Assembly (NCBI RefSeq): GCF_000012985.1
Contig: NC_007645.1
Span: 434,001-498,000, forward strand
Source of the DNA: Hahella chejuensis KCTC 2396
Lineage (GTDB): Bacteria; Pseudomonadota; Gammaproteobacteria; Pseudomonadales; Oleiphilaceae
Length of the DNA stretch: 64,000 bases
Direction of reading: 5' to 3'
Below are positions 9,052 through 18,210 of this stretch, piece after piece. A program made the translations under genes and the position numbers. The notes below the pieces were generated by a model. That model was not told the DNA's origin, did no database searches, and was given only the letters and a program-made list of their open reading frames with translations. Each line of letters starts with the position of its first letter. Positions within the stretch are counted from its first letter, which is position 1.

Positions 9052-10875
9052 ATGCACCCGACTGTAGACAGAGTTACCCGACGCATTATCGAGCGCAGCA
9101 AAGCCACCCGAGCAGCCTATTTGCAGCGCATGGAGAACCTGAAAAACAATAAGCCGCAGCGCAAAACCCTGGCGTGCGGCAATCTGGCGCATGGTTTCGC
9201 GGCCTGTACGCAGTCGGATAAAGATGTGCTGCGTCTGATGAATCAGGCCAATGTCGCAATTGTTTCCGCCTACAACGACATGCTCTCCGCGCATCAGCCC
9301 TACGAAACCTATCCCGAAGTAATCCGCAATGCGGTGCGGGAAATGGGCTCCGTGGCGCAGTTCGCCGGCGGCGTGCCCGCCATGTGCGACGGCGTGACGC
9401 AGGGGCAACCGGGGATGGAGCTGAGTCTGTTCTCTCGCGACACCATCGCCATGAGCACGGCGATTGCGCTCAGCCACAATATGTTCGACTCCGTCCTTCT
9501 ATTAGGTATTTGCGACAAGATCGTTCCCGGCCTGTTGATCGGCGCACTGAGCTTTGGTTACCTCCCTTCTATATTGATTCCCGCAGGTCCAATGCCGTCT
9601 GGCCTGCCTAATAAAGAGAAGCAGCGTATTCGTCAGCTCTACGCCGAAGGCAAAGTGGGCAAAGATGAACTGCTGGAGTCGGAAAGCCAGTCTTATCACA
9701 GCCCGGGCACCTGTACTTTCTATGGCACAGCCAACAGCAACCAGTTGCTGGTTGAGGTCATGGGCCTGCATCTGCCTGGCGCGGCGTTTACTCATCCCAA
9801 CACCCCATTACGGGAGGCGCTGACCAAAGAAGCGGCGCAGCAGGCGGTGCGCTTGTCCGCGCCCAATGGCGGGACTCTGGGCATGGCGGATATGGTGGAC
9901 GAAAAGACCATCGTTAACGCGTTGGTGGCCTTGTTGTCTACTGGCGGCTCCACCAACCACACTATGCATTGGGTGGCGATTGCCCGGGCGGCGGGAGTGA
10001 TTATCAACTGGGACGATTTCTCAGAACTTTCCGACGTGGTCCCCTCGCTGACGCGGATTTATCCGAATGGTCAGGCGGATGTGAACGCATTTCATGAAGC
10101 GGGCGGAACGCCTTTCCTTATTAAGGAACTGTTGGGCGCGGGTCTATTGCACGACGATGTGGAAACTGTCGTGGGCAAGGGCCTGAGCCGCTATGCGCAA
10201 GGACCGGTGTTGCAGAACAACGCACTGGTATGGAAAGACGCGCCGGCGGAAACTCTCAATCCCGCCGTACTGAGCTCGGCGGCGGAGCCGTTTTCCCCCA
10301 ATGGCGGCCTGAAGGTGTTGTCCGGCAATTTGGGACGCGGCGTCATCAAAGTGTCCGCGGTGGCGGAAGAGCACTGGGTGGTGGAAGCGCCAGCGGTGGT
10401 GTTTGACGATCAAAACGACCTGGGCGACGCTTTCAGCAGCGGCAAACTGAATAAAGACTGCATTGTGGTCGTGCGCTTCCAGGGCCCGAAAGCCAATGGC
10501 ATGCCGGAGCTGCATAAACTGACGCCCTACCTGGGCGTGTTGCAGGACCGGGGCTTCAAGGTGGCGCTGGTGACGGACGGACGCATGTCGGGCGCCTCCG
10601 GCAAAGTGCCGGCGGCCATCCACGTATATCCGGAGGCCGCTAACGGCGGTCCTCTGGCGAGAGTACGCAATGGCGATCTAGTGCGTCTGGACGCGCGTAA
10701 AGGCGTATTGGAGATACTGACGCCTGCGGAAGAGTTCGACGCCCGTCCGTTAGCGACGGCGAATCTGAGCGCGAATGAACTTGACTATGGCCGCGAGTTG
10801 TTCGGTATGATGCGCCGTCAAGCCAGCCATGCGGAAGCTGGCGCGTCTAGTTTCTGGAGTAGCGTCGATGAGTAA
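9052..10875 (+). CDS. edd: 6-phosphogluconate dehydratase
   Basis: Entner-Doudoroff enzyme that dehydrates 6-phosphogluconate to KDPG, cytoplasmic, with an oxygen-sensitive Fe-S cluster in this family. The 607 residues follow E. coli Edd (603 aa) from the start: [20 protein letters not shown], then [46 protein letters not shown] and the C-terminal [20 protein letters not shown] 9052 is chosen because it matches the family start; an in-frame TTG at 9013 would add 13 unlikely residues. The stop overlaps glk by 8 bases, which implies translational coupling. The aldolase gene eda and zwf are not in this window. Confidence 0.95.
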   Translation: MHPTVDRVTRRIIERSKATRAAYLQRMENLKNNKPQRKTLACGNLAHGFAACTQSDKDVLRLMNQANVAIVSAYNDMLSAHQPYETYPEVIRNAVREMGSVAQFAGGVPAMCDGVTQGQPGMELSLFSRDTIAMSTAIALSHNMFDSVLLLGICDKIVPGLLIGALSFGYLPSILIPAGPMPSGLPNKEKQRIRQLYAEGKVGKDELLESESQSYHSPGTCTFYGTANSNQLLVEVMGLHLPGAAFTHPNTPLREALTKEAAQQAVRLSAPNGGTLGMADMVDEKTIVNALVALLSTGGSTNHTMHWVAIARAAGVIINWDDFSELSDVVPSLTRIYPNGQADVNAFHEAGGTPFLIKELLGAGLLHDDVETVVGKGLSRYAQGPVLQNNALVWKDAPAETLNPAVLSSAAEPFSPNGGLKVLSGNLGRGVIKVSAVAEEHWVVEAPAVVFDDQNDLGDAFSSGKLNKDCIVVVRFQGPKANGMPELHKLTPYLGVLQDRGFKVALVTDGRMSGASGKVPAAIHVYPEAANGGPLARVRNGDLVRLDARKGVLEILTPAEEFDARPLATANLSANELDYGRELFGMMRRQASHAEAGASSFWSSVDE

Positions 10876-11836
10876 AGCGCAATACGCCCTGGTGGGCGAT
10901 ATTGGCGGCACCAATGCGCGTTTCGCGCTGGTGGCCCGGGATAGTTTCGAGCTGGAGCACATCCAGGTGCTTCCTTGTAATGATTACGCCAATCTGGATG
11001 AAGCGGTGCGGGATTACCTGGCCCATCATCCAGAAGCTGAAGTTCATGAAGCCTGTATGGCGTTCGCCTGTCCGGTGCACGGCGACACTATCAAAATGAC
11101 CAACAATCACTGGACTTTCAACAAGGCGGACATGCAGGCCCGTTTGGGCTTTGATACGTTCAAGTACGTTAATGATTTCACCGCTATGGCCCTTGGCACT
11201 CTGCACGTGGCGGACGAGCGCTTGCAGAAAGTCGGCGGCGGTGAGGGCAAAGACGGCGCAGCCAGATTGGTGATTGGTCCTGGTACAGGATTGGGCGTGT
11301 CTGGTCTCGTGCGCACCATGACGGATTGGGCTCCGTTGTCCACGGAAGGCGGTCATGTTGATTTTGCGCCGACGGATGAAGTGGAAATCAGTGTGCTGCG
11401 AATCCTGAAAGAGCGTTTCGGGCGCGTATCCGTTGAGCGGATTCTGTGCGGCGAAGGCTTGTTGAACCTGTATCGCAGTCTATGCGAGATCGATGGCGTA
11501 GAGCCGGCGCATACGCAGCCTTCGCAAGTCACGGAAGCGGCGCTGGCGAACAGTGACGTTATCGCTCATAAGACATTAAAACTGTTCTGCGCCATTTTCG
11601 GACGCGTAACGGGCAATGCTGCGCTGACTTTGGGCGCGCTCGGCGGCGTTTACGTGTGTGGAGGCATTATTCCCCGCTTTATTGAGTTTTTCCGCGACAG
11701 CGATTTCCGCCAGTGTTTTGAAGACAAAGGCCGGATGCGCGATTATCTCGGCGGCATTCCTGTTTATGTGGTGACGGAAACTTACACCGGGCTGCTCGGC
11801 GCAGCGGAAGCATTGAAAAACCAAGAGGTGCATTAG
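10868..11836 (+). CDS. glk: glucokinase
   Basis: ATP-dependent phosphorylation of glucose to glucose-6-phosphate, feeding the Entner-Doudoroff route encoded by the neighbouring edd. The 322 residues match bacterial Glk (E. coli 321 aa) of the ROK-independent family: phosphate-binding [12 protein letters not shown] at residues 10-21, the conserved [11 protein letters not shown]-like segment [21 protein letters not shown] and [11 protein letters not shown] with the glucose-binding Glu-Gly-Gly-His, and the later [10 protein letters not shown]. The start at 10868 lies inside the edd reading frame (8-base overlap), and the stop overlaps the GTG start of the next gene by one base, so edd, glk and the reductase form one tight operon. 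In a maltose-using cell it would also phosphorylate glucose released by the alpha-glucosidase. Confidence 0.95.
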   Translation: MSKAQYALVGDIGGTNARFALVARDSFELEHIQVLPCNDYANLDEAVRDYLAHHPEAEVHEACMAFACPVHGDTIKMTNNHWTFNKADMQARLGFDTFKYVNDFTAMALGTLHVADERLQKVGGGEGKDGAARLVIGPGTGLGVSGLVRTMTDWAPLSTEGGHVDFAPTDEVEISVLRILKERFGRVSVERILCGEGLLNLYRSLCEIDGVEPAHTQPSQVTEAALANSDVIAHKTLKLFCAIFGRVTGNAALTLGALGGVYVCGGIIPRFIEFFRDSDFRQCFEDKGRMRDYLGGIPVYVVTETYTGLLGAAEALKNQEVH

Positions 11837-12720
11837 TGGATCAGGTGCGGGCGGAGCTGCAAGCGGCTCCTTTGGCGTTGGGAATGATGCGCCTGTTGGA
11901 TTATCCGGAACTTTGTCCTGCGTCCGCGCTGGCGGCGTGGATTGAGGCGCGCTTGGAGCAGGGGCTGAAAGTATTCGATCACGCCAATATATACGGCGGC
12001 GGCGAATGTGAACGTTTGTTTGGTTTGGCGTTGCAGGCCGCTCCGGAATTGAAGGAGCATGTGCGCCTGATCTCCAAGTGCGACATCGTTCCTCCCGCCG
12101 AGGACGGTTCCTCTGACTTCGTGAAGCATTACAACACGGAAGCCGCCTATGTGATGGCGTGTGTGGATGACTCTTTGCGTCGTCTGCAAGTGGACAGCAT
12201 CGACTGTTTCCTGCTGCATCGCCCAGACCCGCTGATGCCGGTGGAGAATACGGCGCGGGCGCTGGAGGACCTGCTGATGGCCGGCAAGATCAAGTCCATC
12301 GGGGTGTCTAACTTTCTGCCCGAACACTGGCGTCTGCTGGCGGACCACCTGAATGCTCCTTTGCTGTGCAATCAGATAGAGCTTTCCCTGCTGGCGAACC
12401 AATCTTTGTTTGATGGAACCATGGACGCTCTGCGGCGGGACCAGGTGCAGACGATGGCGTGGTCTCCATTAGGCGGCGGCGGATTCTCGCGGGTTCCCGC
12501 GTTGGGTGACGCCTTGGCCGCCATGTCGGCGCAAACTGGCGTGTCTGAGACCGGATTAGCCTTATCCTGGCTGAAGCGTATTCCCGGACGGCCATTGCCG
12601 GTATTGGGCTCTTTGCGTGAATCCCGCATTAATGACGCCTTGGCCGGGGTTGGCCATGAGATGTCTCGAACTGATTGGTATGCGTTGCTGGAAGCGGCTC
12701 GCGGCCACTGCGTCGCCTGA
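11836..12720 (+). CDS. aldo/keto reductase, YdhF-like
   Basis: Predicted NADPH-dependent aldo/keto reductase of the (beta/alpha)8 fold, 294 residues. The catalytic tetrad pattern is visible as Asp and Tyr in VFDHANIYGGGECE, Lys in RLISKCDI, and His in CFLLHRPDPLMP. IGVSNFLPEHWRLL and the C-terminal cofactor segment LPVLGSLRESRI also fit, and the protein resembles E. coli YdhF. The start is a GTG whose first base is the last base of the glk stop, so it is co-transcribed with edd and glk. The substrate is unknown; the operon suggests a role near hexose or sugar-acid metabolism, but this is guilt by association only. Confidence 0.85.
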   Translation: MDQVRAELQAAPLALGMMRLLDYPELCPASALAAWIEARLEQGLKVFDHANIYGGGECERLFGLALQAAPELKEHVRLISKCDIVPPAEDGSSDFVKHYNTEAAYVMACVDDSLRRLQVDSIDCFLLHRPDPLMPVENTARALEDLLMAGKIKSIGVSNFLPEHWRLLADHLNAPLLCNQIELSLLANQSLFDGTMDALRRDQVQTMAWSPLGGGGFSRVPALGDALAAMSAQTGVSETGLALSWLKRIPGRPLPVLGSLRESRINDALAGVGHEMSRTDWYALLEAARGHCVA

Positions 12721-12752
12721 TCCAGCGGCCTTGCGTCAATCTGGCGTGAGGC

Positions 12753-13094
12753 TTACAGGCACCTTGATGCGGCCAGCGCGCCGGTCAAGGCGCCTAACAA
12801 GTTGACCGCCATATCCTTGTAGCTCCAGTACTTCCCTGCATAGTTTTCATCGTAATATTCTTTTCCCGCGCCGAACGTCATGGCGACTCCCACGCTTAAC
12901 GCTGCGCTTCCGCAATCGCTGCGAGAGCCGCTGTCCAGTTGATCGGCGGCTGCCGCGGCGATTGCGGCGGAGGCGGTGAAGTGCGCAATCTTGTCTTTCC
13001 CCAGCCAGTCGCTGGGATCTTCACGCAATGCGGCGCAGCTGCTGAGAAACAAGGCTAGCGTCAGAACGAGGGCAGGTTTTATGCAGTCGCCCAT
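12753..13094 (-). CDS. YfiM-like lipoprotein (DUF2279)
   Basis: A 113-residue lipoprotein: a short positively charged start, a hydrophobic stretch and lipobox LSSC near residue 20. The mature part has WLGKDKIAHFTASAAIAAAA and FGAGKEYYDENYAGKYWSYKDM, the pattern of the E. coli YfiM/DUF2279 family (length and order of motifs agree), ending with a hydrophobic stretch. ATG 13094 is preferred to 13112: it leaves a 16-base overlap with the upstream racemase and has GGCGG-like sequence upstream. Coupled to the racemase gene. The biological role of YfiM proteins is not established; location is probably the periplasmic face of a membrane. Confidence 0.7.
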   Translation of the reverse strand: MGDCIKPALVLTLALFLSSCAALREDPSDWLGKDKIAHFTASAAIAAAAADQLDSGSRSDCGSAALSVGVAMTFGAGKEYYDENYAGKYWSYKDMAVNLLGALTGALAASRCL

Positions 13095-13771
13095 TTTACC
13101 GCCATGGCGCAATGCAGGTTCGTGGTGTCATAGAGCGGAATGACGCAGTCTTCTGGACTGACCAGCAAGCCGATTTCGGTGCATCCCAGTATCACGCCTT
13201 CCGCGCCCTGACTGGCGAGGTTCTCAATGACGCGATAATAGAAATCTCTGGATGAAGGAAGCAGTTCGCCTCGGCACAGTTCTTCATAAATGATGCGGTT
13301 GATTTCTTCCTGTTGCGCCGATTCCGGTGTGATCACTGCAATGCCGGTGGCGTCATGAATACGTGTTTTGTAGAAGTCTAACTGCATGGTGTAGCGGGTG
13401 CCCAGCAGCGCCACTTTTTTATGGCCGTTGCGCTGTAGCTCGTCAGCAGCGGCATCGGCGATGTGCAACAGAGGAATAGTGAGACGTCTCTCTACTTCCG
13501 GCGCTACTTTATGCATGGTGTTGGTGGCGATCAACATGGCCTGGGCCCCGGCGCGCTCCAGGCCAGCGGCGGCTTCCGCCAGCATTTCGGCGAGGCTGTT
13601 CCAGTCTTGTTGCGCCTGCAGGCGCTCAATTTCAGCAAAATCAAAGCTATGCATCAGGAGTTTGGCGGAGTGCAGGCCGCCCAGGGCGTCTTTAACTCCC
13701 TGATTGATGAGGCGGTAGTAGCTTTGGGTCGACTCCCAGCTCATTCCGCCCAGAATGCCCAGGATTTTCAT
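13079..13771 (-). CDS. broad-specificity amino-acid racemase, YgeA-like
   Basis: PLP-independent amino-acid racemase of the Asp/Glu racemase superfamily, 230 residues (E. coli YgeA 230). Hallmarks are ILGGMSWEST at the N-terminus, ATNTMHKV and GCTEIGLLV. In this family two catalytic residues face the substrate; usually both are Cys, but YgeA carries Thr83 and Cys197. The same pair sits at the same numbers here (Thr83, Cys197), which argues for a YgeA-type enzyme rather than a classical aspartate racemase. The 3' end overlaps the YfiM-like lipoprotein gene. The D-amino acid made, and whether it goes to the cell wall or signalling, cannot be told. Confidence 0.85.
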   Translation of the reverse strand: MKILGILGGMSWESTQSYYRLINQGVKDALGGLHSAKLLMHSFDFAEIERLQAQQDWNSLAEMLAEAAAGLERAGAQAMLIATNTMHKVAPEVERRLTIPLLHIADAAADELQRNGHKKVALLGTRYTMQLDFYKTRIHDATGIAVITPESAQQEEINRIIYEELCRGELLPSSRDFYYRVIENLASQGAEGVILGCTEIGLLVSPEDCVIPLYDTTNLHCAMAVKWATA

Positions 13772-13858
13772 GGTCTGTTCCTTCTGGCGTATGTTGATGA
13801 TTTATAAACGGTTGAGTCACCACGCTAACGCCTGTGGCATTCTCTCGCAAGAGGATGC

Positions 13859-13895
13859 GGCCCGCCAGCTGAAGTTGTTTGACCTCGGGCGGGCC
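13859..13895. terminator. long-stem inverted repeat, possible terminator
   Basis: GGCCCGCC (13859-13866) pairs with GGCGGGCC (13888-13895) around a 21-base loop, just beyond the stop of the membrane protein at 13904. No T-tract is present on either side, so a terminator role is only possible. Confidence 0.35.
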
Positions 13896-13903
13896 TGTCA
13901 GAA

Positions 13904-14293
13904 TCAGACTTCGCGGTATTCCACTTTGTTGTCGTAAACCACCATGCGTGATTTGCCCGCCAACCAGGCGCGATCATAGGGCGAGATAAAGTAAACGCCG
14001 GTGATGAACAGGTAAAACACGCCAAACATGTAGGAGTAGGCGAATGTGGCGATGCCGATGAACAACACGGCGGCGCCCATCAGATATAACTTGAGTTCGC
14101 TGAGGTCCGTAACGGTCGCCATCTGTAGTTGCTGAAGGATAATGAACAACTTGGTGGAGATATAGACGGTGCCGGTGAAGACCAGGAACAGGAGGATGTT
14201 CGACCAAGTCACGCCGCCAAACAGGAAGTGTGCGGCGGAGAAAAATAATGAAACCTGGACCAATCGGGTAGGGGTTTTATCGCTTAATTGCAT
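13904..14293 (-). CDS. small inner-membrane protein, unknown
   Basis: 129 residues with three to four hydrophobic helices: about residues 13-30, 32-52, 68-85 and 87-108, followed by a charged C-terminal tail. ATG 14293 is chosen because AAGGAG lies 7 bases upstream; the longer frame from 14371 adds a basic stretch without a ribosome binding site. No family motif is recognised. It lies downstream of the amylase gene in the same direction, separated by 200 bases and a perfect 13-bp hairpin, so it is probably an independent unit. Confidence 0.6.
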   Translation of the reverse strand: MQLSDKTPTRLVQVSLFFSAAHFLFGGVTWSNILLFLVFTGTVYISTKLFIILQQLQMATVTDLSELKLYLMGAAVLFIGIATFAYSYMFGVFYLFITGVYFISPYDRAWLAGKSRMVVYDNKVEYREV

Positions 14294-14445
14294 AACTGCG
14301 CTCCTTAGGCTCTGTTGATACTGCAAATACGCCCGATAAGTAAATTGGGATCGGCGGGGGGTAATGGACATTCTAGACCATAAACTCCCCCCAGGGGATT
14401 ACCACTTGGTTATTAATCAGCGGCAATTTGTAAGGTTTTTTAGCC

Positions 14446-14477
14446 GCTCCGACGGAAGGTCTTGCTTCCGTCGGAGC
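14446..14477. terminator. perfect 13-bp hairpin downstream of amylase gene
   Basis: GCTCCGACGGAAG and CTTCCGTCGGAGC form a perfect stem around a 6-base loop, 21 bases after the amylase stop. For the amylase transcript no T-tract follows (CGGCTAAAAAACC); the T-run lies on the other side. It may act as an RNA-stabilising hairpin or a weak terminator. Confidence 0.5.
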
Positions 14478-14497
14478 CGGGAGGGAAGCGAAGGGCG

Positions 14498-16618
14498 CTA
14501 ACGTCCCCTTTCTGCGGAGACAATGATGACGCGGTCTTCGCCGTGAGTGCGAGCGAACGCATAAGGCGCTTCGCTGAGTTTCTGATGTTGGCCTGCGCCA
14601 ATGGCGGCGTGTCGGTGGCGGAACTGGCCAAGCTTGCGCCAATGGGAGAGTACGGCGTCCACGGCGCCGGCGTCGATATCCGCCCAGTTCATATCGGAGC
14701 GGGTTCCCTGACTGGGATCGGAGCCGGTGGGGCCGAAGCGCCGCAGGCTTTCGTCGCCGTAGTAAATCTGCACGGCTCCCGGCGCCAGCAATAACGCGGC
14801 GGCGACACGCTTTTGCAACTCCGGCGATTGCCTGGCCAGGGTGCTGAACAATTGCGTGTCATGGGAGGAGATATAGCTCATGACGTTGAAATCAGGATCT
14901 TTGTTCAGTTTCTCTGCGTAATCGTTGTATACCGGCTCCAGATTGGATAGGCAGTCAGCGCCCTGACGGGCGTGCTTGCGTTGGAAATCGAAGTTGATCA
15001 CCGCGTCGAAACCGGCGTCGAAATAGGCGCTCTTACTGACGTCGTGAGGAAATACTTCGCCCACCATCCAGAAGGGATCACTGAAGCCCTCGCTTTCTCC
15101 ATGCTGGCTGCGATACTGAGTCAAAGCGGCGGCGGCTTCTCGCTTCAACATCAGCCAGGACGCCGGCTCCACATGTTTGACGGTGTCCACGCGAAAGCCG
15201 TCAAGGCCGTAATCGCGCACCCACTTCGTGAGCCAACTGACCAGATAGTCGCGGACGGTTGCGTTGGGAAGATCACGGGCGCCGGTATCGGCCTTGCTGC
15301 GCAGAAAAGCAGGAAGGGAGACGGTCTGATCGGACTCGGTTTTAAAGTCCGGCAGGAACGCCAGCGAACCTTTGATGGGGTCGACGCCTGCGTTGGGGGG
15401 ACTGTCGTAATCATAAATACCCGCCCGCACCCAGTCGCGGCCCCACCAGTCCGCCCATTTGGCGTGGTCGTAATTGATGTTGGCGTGATAGCCGTGGAAG
15501 TTTTCATTACCGCTGGATTTCCAGTCGCCCCAGCGTGGCGGCAGGTATTGTTCAAAACCGTCGAACAGGCCGCCGAAGCCGAAATCCTGCATATCCTGCA
15601 GGGTGGCGTAGCCGGGGTGGTTCATCACGACGTCGAACAGCACTCGAATGCCCCGTTTGTGGGCCTGTTCAATCAATGTCTTCAGCTCCGCCTCTGTGCC
15701 CATGTTGGCGTCCAGACGGGTGAAATCAAGGATGTAGTAACCATGGTAGCCATAGTGAGGGAAATCGCCGCGATCTCCGCCGCCCACCCAGCCGTGAATC
15801 TGCTCGAAGGGAGGAGAAACCCACAGCGCATTGACGCCCAGAGACTGCAGATAATCGAGTTTGGCGGTGAGGCCGGCGAAGTCGCCGCCATGAAAGGTTC
15901 CGATTTCCTCTGCGCCATCCGCCTTGCGGCCATAACTGTGGTCGTTATCCGTGCGCCCGTTGGCGAAGCGGTCGGTGAGAGCGAAATAGACGGTGGCGTT
16001 ATCCCAGGTGAAGGGTTGTGGCGTCGCTGTGTCCGCCTCCAGCAGCATCAAGCCCTCGCTGTCGGCGGCGGGCGTCAGACTGATCTTGCCGTCTATGACC
16101 TGGGCGCGCCGGCCGGAGTAGAAGTCCCGCACCCACTCTCCCTCCTTGAAGACTGGCGCGACCTGAATGCTTTGCTCTTCTATGGCGGGAGCGCAAACCC
16201 CGGTCGATGTGGCCTGGGCGGTCGTATTTTTTACTTCGGCCGGTTTGGGCGCGGCGCGCTTAATGACGCGAAAATGCGGCTCATCCCCCTGATTCAGCAA
16301 AATCTGGTAGACGCCGGCGGTTTCTATTTGCAGGATGTAATCCCCATGCAGATCCGGCTCCAGGTCCACTTTTCGATACAACCTGACTGGCTCCGCCTCT
16401 GCTTCGCCTGCGCCGAAGCGCAAGCGGTACTCGCCGGGCTCAAATTCGCCGTAAGCCAGTCTCTGGCCGGGTTGGGGCGTTTCAAAAAACAGCCGCACCG
16501 GCGCGCCGCCGTTTATCTGCACCCAGCTCGCTGGATCAGAGGATCGCGGTTGACTGGCGCAAGCGGTGAGGAGCGTCGATAGAGACAGGGCGGGTAGCAG
16601 CACACGGGGTCTGGCCAT
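14498..16618 (-). CDS. GH13 alpha-amylase lipoprotein, MalS-like
   Basis: Secreted starch or maltodextrin hydrolase. Residues 1-20 are a lipoprotein signal with lipobox LTAC, so the enzyme is membrane-anchored outside the cytoplasm. A beta-rich N-terminal region (about 25-190) precedes a GH13 barrel: region I DVVMNHPG, region II GFRVDTVKHVE with nucleophile Asp478, region III GEVF with acid Glu521, region IV SSHDT with Asp587. The GFRVDTVKH form and length (706 aa; MalS 676) fit the MalS group. It ends abruptly after DRVIIVSAERG, leaving little of the usual C-terminal beta domain. The gene is divergent from malE, and MalT-box-like sites lie between them, so it is probably a MalT-regulated supplier of maltodextrins to MalEFG. 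Confidence 0.85.
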   Translation of the reverse strand: MARPRVLLPALSLSTLLTACASQPRSSDPASWVQINGGAPVRLFFETPQPGQRLAYGEFEPGEYRLRFGAGEAEAEPVRLYRKVDLEPDLHGDYILQIETAGVYQILLNQGDEPHFRVIKRAAPKPAEVKNTTAQATSTGVCAPAIEEQSIQVAPVFKEGEWVRDFYSGRRAQVIDGKISLTPAADSEGLMLLEADTATPQPFTWDNATVYFALTDRFANGRTDNDHSYGRKADGAEEIGTFHGGDFAGLTAKLDYLQSLGVNALWVSPPFEQIHGWVGGGDRGDFPHYGYHGYYILDFTRLDANMGTEAELKTLIEQAHKRGIRVLFDVVMNHPGYATLQDMQDFGFGGLFDGFEQYLPPRWGDWKSSGNENFHGYHANINYDHAKWADWWGRDWVRAGIYDYDSPPNAGVDPIKGSLAFLPDFKTESDQTVSLPAFLRSKADTGARDLPNATVRDYLVSWLTKWVRDYGLDGFRVDTVKHVEPASWLMLKREAAAALTQYRSQHGESEGFSDPFWMVGEVFPHDVSKSAYFDAGFDAVINFDFQRKHARQGADCLSNLEPVYNDYAEKLNKDPDFNVMSYISSHDTQLFSTLARQSPELQKRVAAALLLAPGAVQIYYGDESLRRFGPTGSDPSQGTRSDMNWADIDAGAVDAVLSHWRKLGQFRHRHAAIGAGQHQKLSEAPYAFARTHGEDRVIIVSAERGR

Positions 16619-16729
16619 GTTGGGAAACCTCTTGTTTTATTCTTGGATGGGCGGACCAGATGACGTTCAGGCGTCTTCAACAGACCCTAATGGAAGCAGA
16701 ATAGACGGCGGGAGAGTAGGTGGAATTAG

Positions 16730-16739
16730 GGGGATGAGT
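16730..16739 (+). promoter_or_regulatory. MalT box candidate 1, amylase/malE intergenic
   Basis: GGGGATGAGT matches the MalT consensus GGGGA(T/G)GAGG at 9 of 10 positions. It lies 147 bases before malE and 112 bases before the divergent amylase gene. Confidence 0.7.
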
Positions 16740-16748
16740 CTACTCCCC
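16739..16748 (-). promoter_or_regulatory. MalT box candidate 2, inverted
   Basis: On the minus strand GGGGAGTAGA matches 8 of 10 consensus positions and abuts box 1 in inverted orientation. Confidence 0.5.
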
Positions 16749-16774
16749 CCCTATACGCCTATGGGATTAAAAAT

Positions 16775-16784
16775 AGGGATGATG
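16775..16784 (+). promoter_or_regulatory. MalT box candidate 3
   Basis: AGGGATGATG matches 8 of 10 consensus positions in the same orientation as box 1, closer to malE. Confidence 0.5.
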
Positions 16785-16876
16785 CGGATCTTACTCATAT
16801 GGCGGAGTATCCCTAAACACATAATGCCCCCACATGGCTTGTGGACAACAACAATAACCCACAGAGAGGTAATACA

Positions 16877-18070
16877 ATGAAAGCTTGGCGAAAGCTTGTC
16901 GGCTCAGTCGCAGCCTCATTGCTAGTGTCGGCCGGAGCGGTTTCGAGCGCGCAGGCCGATATTGAAGAAGGGAAACTGGTTGTCTGGATAAATGGCGACA
17001 AAGGTTATAACGGACTACAGCAAGTCGGCGATTGGTTTGCGAAAGATACCGGCATCGAGGTGAGCGTCGCCCACCCTGATAATGTCACTGATAAATTCCA
17101 ACAGGCCGCCGCTACCGGCAACGGGCCTGATATTTTCATTTGGGCCCACGACCGTTTCGGCGAATGGGCGAAGTCCGGTTTGATCTCTCCCCTGAATCCT
17201 TCCAAGAAAATCAAAGACGAAACCGTCGATTTCACTTGGGACGCGGTGAGCTGGAACGGCAAAGTTTATGGTTATCCCATCGCGCTGGAAGCGGTCGGCC
17301 TGATTTACAACAAAGACCTGGTTCCCACTCCTCCCGCTACATTTGAAGACGTTATGGCGTTGGACAAAAAACTGGCGGCGGACGGCAAGCGCGCCATCCT
17401 GTGGGATTACAACAACACCTACTTTTCCTGGCCTCTGTTCGCTTCCAATGGCGGTTATCCCTTTAAAAAGAACGGCGCCGGCTATGACGTGAAGGACACT
17501 GGCGTCAACAACCCTGGCTCCAAAACCGCAGCGAACCTGATCAAGCAATTGATCGATCAGGGCATGATGCCGAAAGGCGCAGACTATGGCGTCATGGAGT
17601 CCAAGTTCAACAAGGGCGAAGTGGCCATGATGATCAATGGTCCCTGGGCCTGGGGCAACCTGAAGAAGAGTGGGATCAACTTTGGCGTGACCACCATTCC
17701 TTCCATCAATGGCGAGCCCGGCAAGCCTTTCACCGGCGTGCTGGCGGCGGCGATCAACTCCGCCAGTCCGAACAAAGAGCTGGCGATTGAGTTCATCGAG
17801 AACTACATGCTGAACCTGAAAGGCCTGAAGATGGTTAACGATGACGTGCCTCTGGGCGCGGTGGCCAACAAGGCCTTTATGAAGGAACTGTCCGTCGACC
17901 CGAATATCGCCGCCACCTTCAAGAATGCGGAAATGGGCGAGCCCATGCCGAACGTTCCTGAAATGGGCGCTTTCTGGTCCTCCATGGGGCCTGCGCTGCA
18001 GAACATCACCTCTGGCAGACAGACAGTGGATGAAGCGTTGGACATGGCGGCGAAGCGTATCATTCGCTAA
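16877..18070 (+). CDS. malE: maltose/maltodextrin-binding periplasmic protein
   Basis: Periplasmic solute-binding component that delivers maltose and maltodextrins to MalFGK2. A Sec signal peptide spans residues 1-26, with probable cleavage after AQA. The mature protein begins like E. coli MalE ([19 protein letters not shown]), with [34 protein letters not shown] split across the lobes, and [10 protein letters not shown]. Length 397 agrees with E. coli (396). ATG 16877 has AGAGGT 7 bases upstream and is the start that begins the signal peptide. It is first in malE-malF-malG, with MalT-box candidates upstream and RNA hairpins after its stop that may keep malE mRNA more abundant than malFG. Confidence 0.95.
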   Translation: MKAWRKLVGSVAASLLVSAGAVSSAQADIEEGKLVVWINGDKGYNGLQQVGDWFAKDTGIEVSVAHPDNVTDKFQQAAATGNGPDIFIWAHDRFGEWAKSGLISPLNPSKKIKDETVDFTWDAVSWNGKVYGYPIALEAVGLIYNKDLVPTPPATFEDVMALDKKLAADGKRAILWDYNNTYFSWPLFASNGGYPFKKNGAGYDVKDTGVNNPGSKTAANLIKQLIDQGMMPKGADYGVMESKFNKGEVAMMINGPWAWGNLKKSGINFGVTTIPSINGEPGKPFTGVLAAAINSASPNKELAIEFIENYMLNLKGLKMVNDDVPLGAVANKAFMKELSVDPNIAATFKNAEMGEPMPNVPEMGAFWSSMGPALQNITSGRQTVDEALDMAAKRIIR

Positions 18071-18080
18071 GACCGTCAAT

Positions 18081-18164
18081 CGGGTTCATGGATGAGCCCG
18101 CGGCCAACGCAAACACTTTCCGGTCCCGCCGGAATCGTTGCGACCTTTTTCGGCTAAGCCGGAA
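18081..18164 (+). promoter_or_regulatory. three RNA hairpins between malE and malF
   Basis: Within 140 untranslated bases after malE there are three inverted repeats: CGGGTTC/GAGCCCG (18081-18100, one G-U pair), TTCCGG/CCGGAA (18118-18134) and TTTCGGC/GCCGGAA (18148-18164, one G-U). None has a T-tract at its end in the right place for full termination. In E. coli, REP hairpins in the same position protect malE mRNA and lower malFG expression; the same role is inferred here. Confidence 0.6.
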
Positions 18165-18210
18165 CATGCACGACCATTATTGATCAGACGTAGCAATAGG
18201 GGCTATATAC

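Noticed and set aside
14972-16582. 536-codon open frame antisense to the amylase gene
   Set aside because: No recognisable motifs or start context; the amylase frame carries all GH13 regions.
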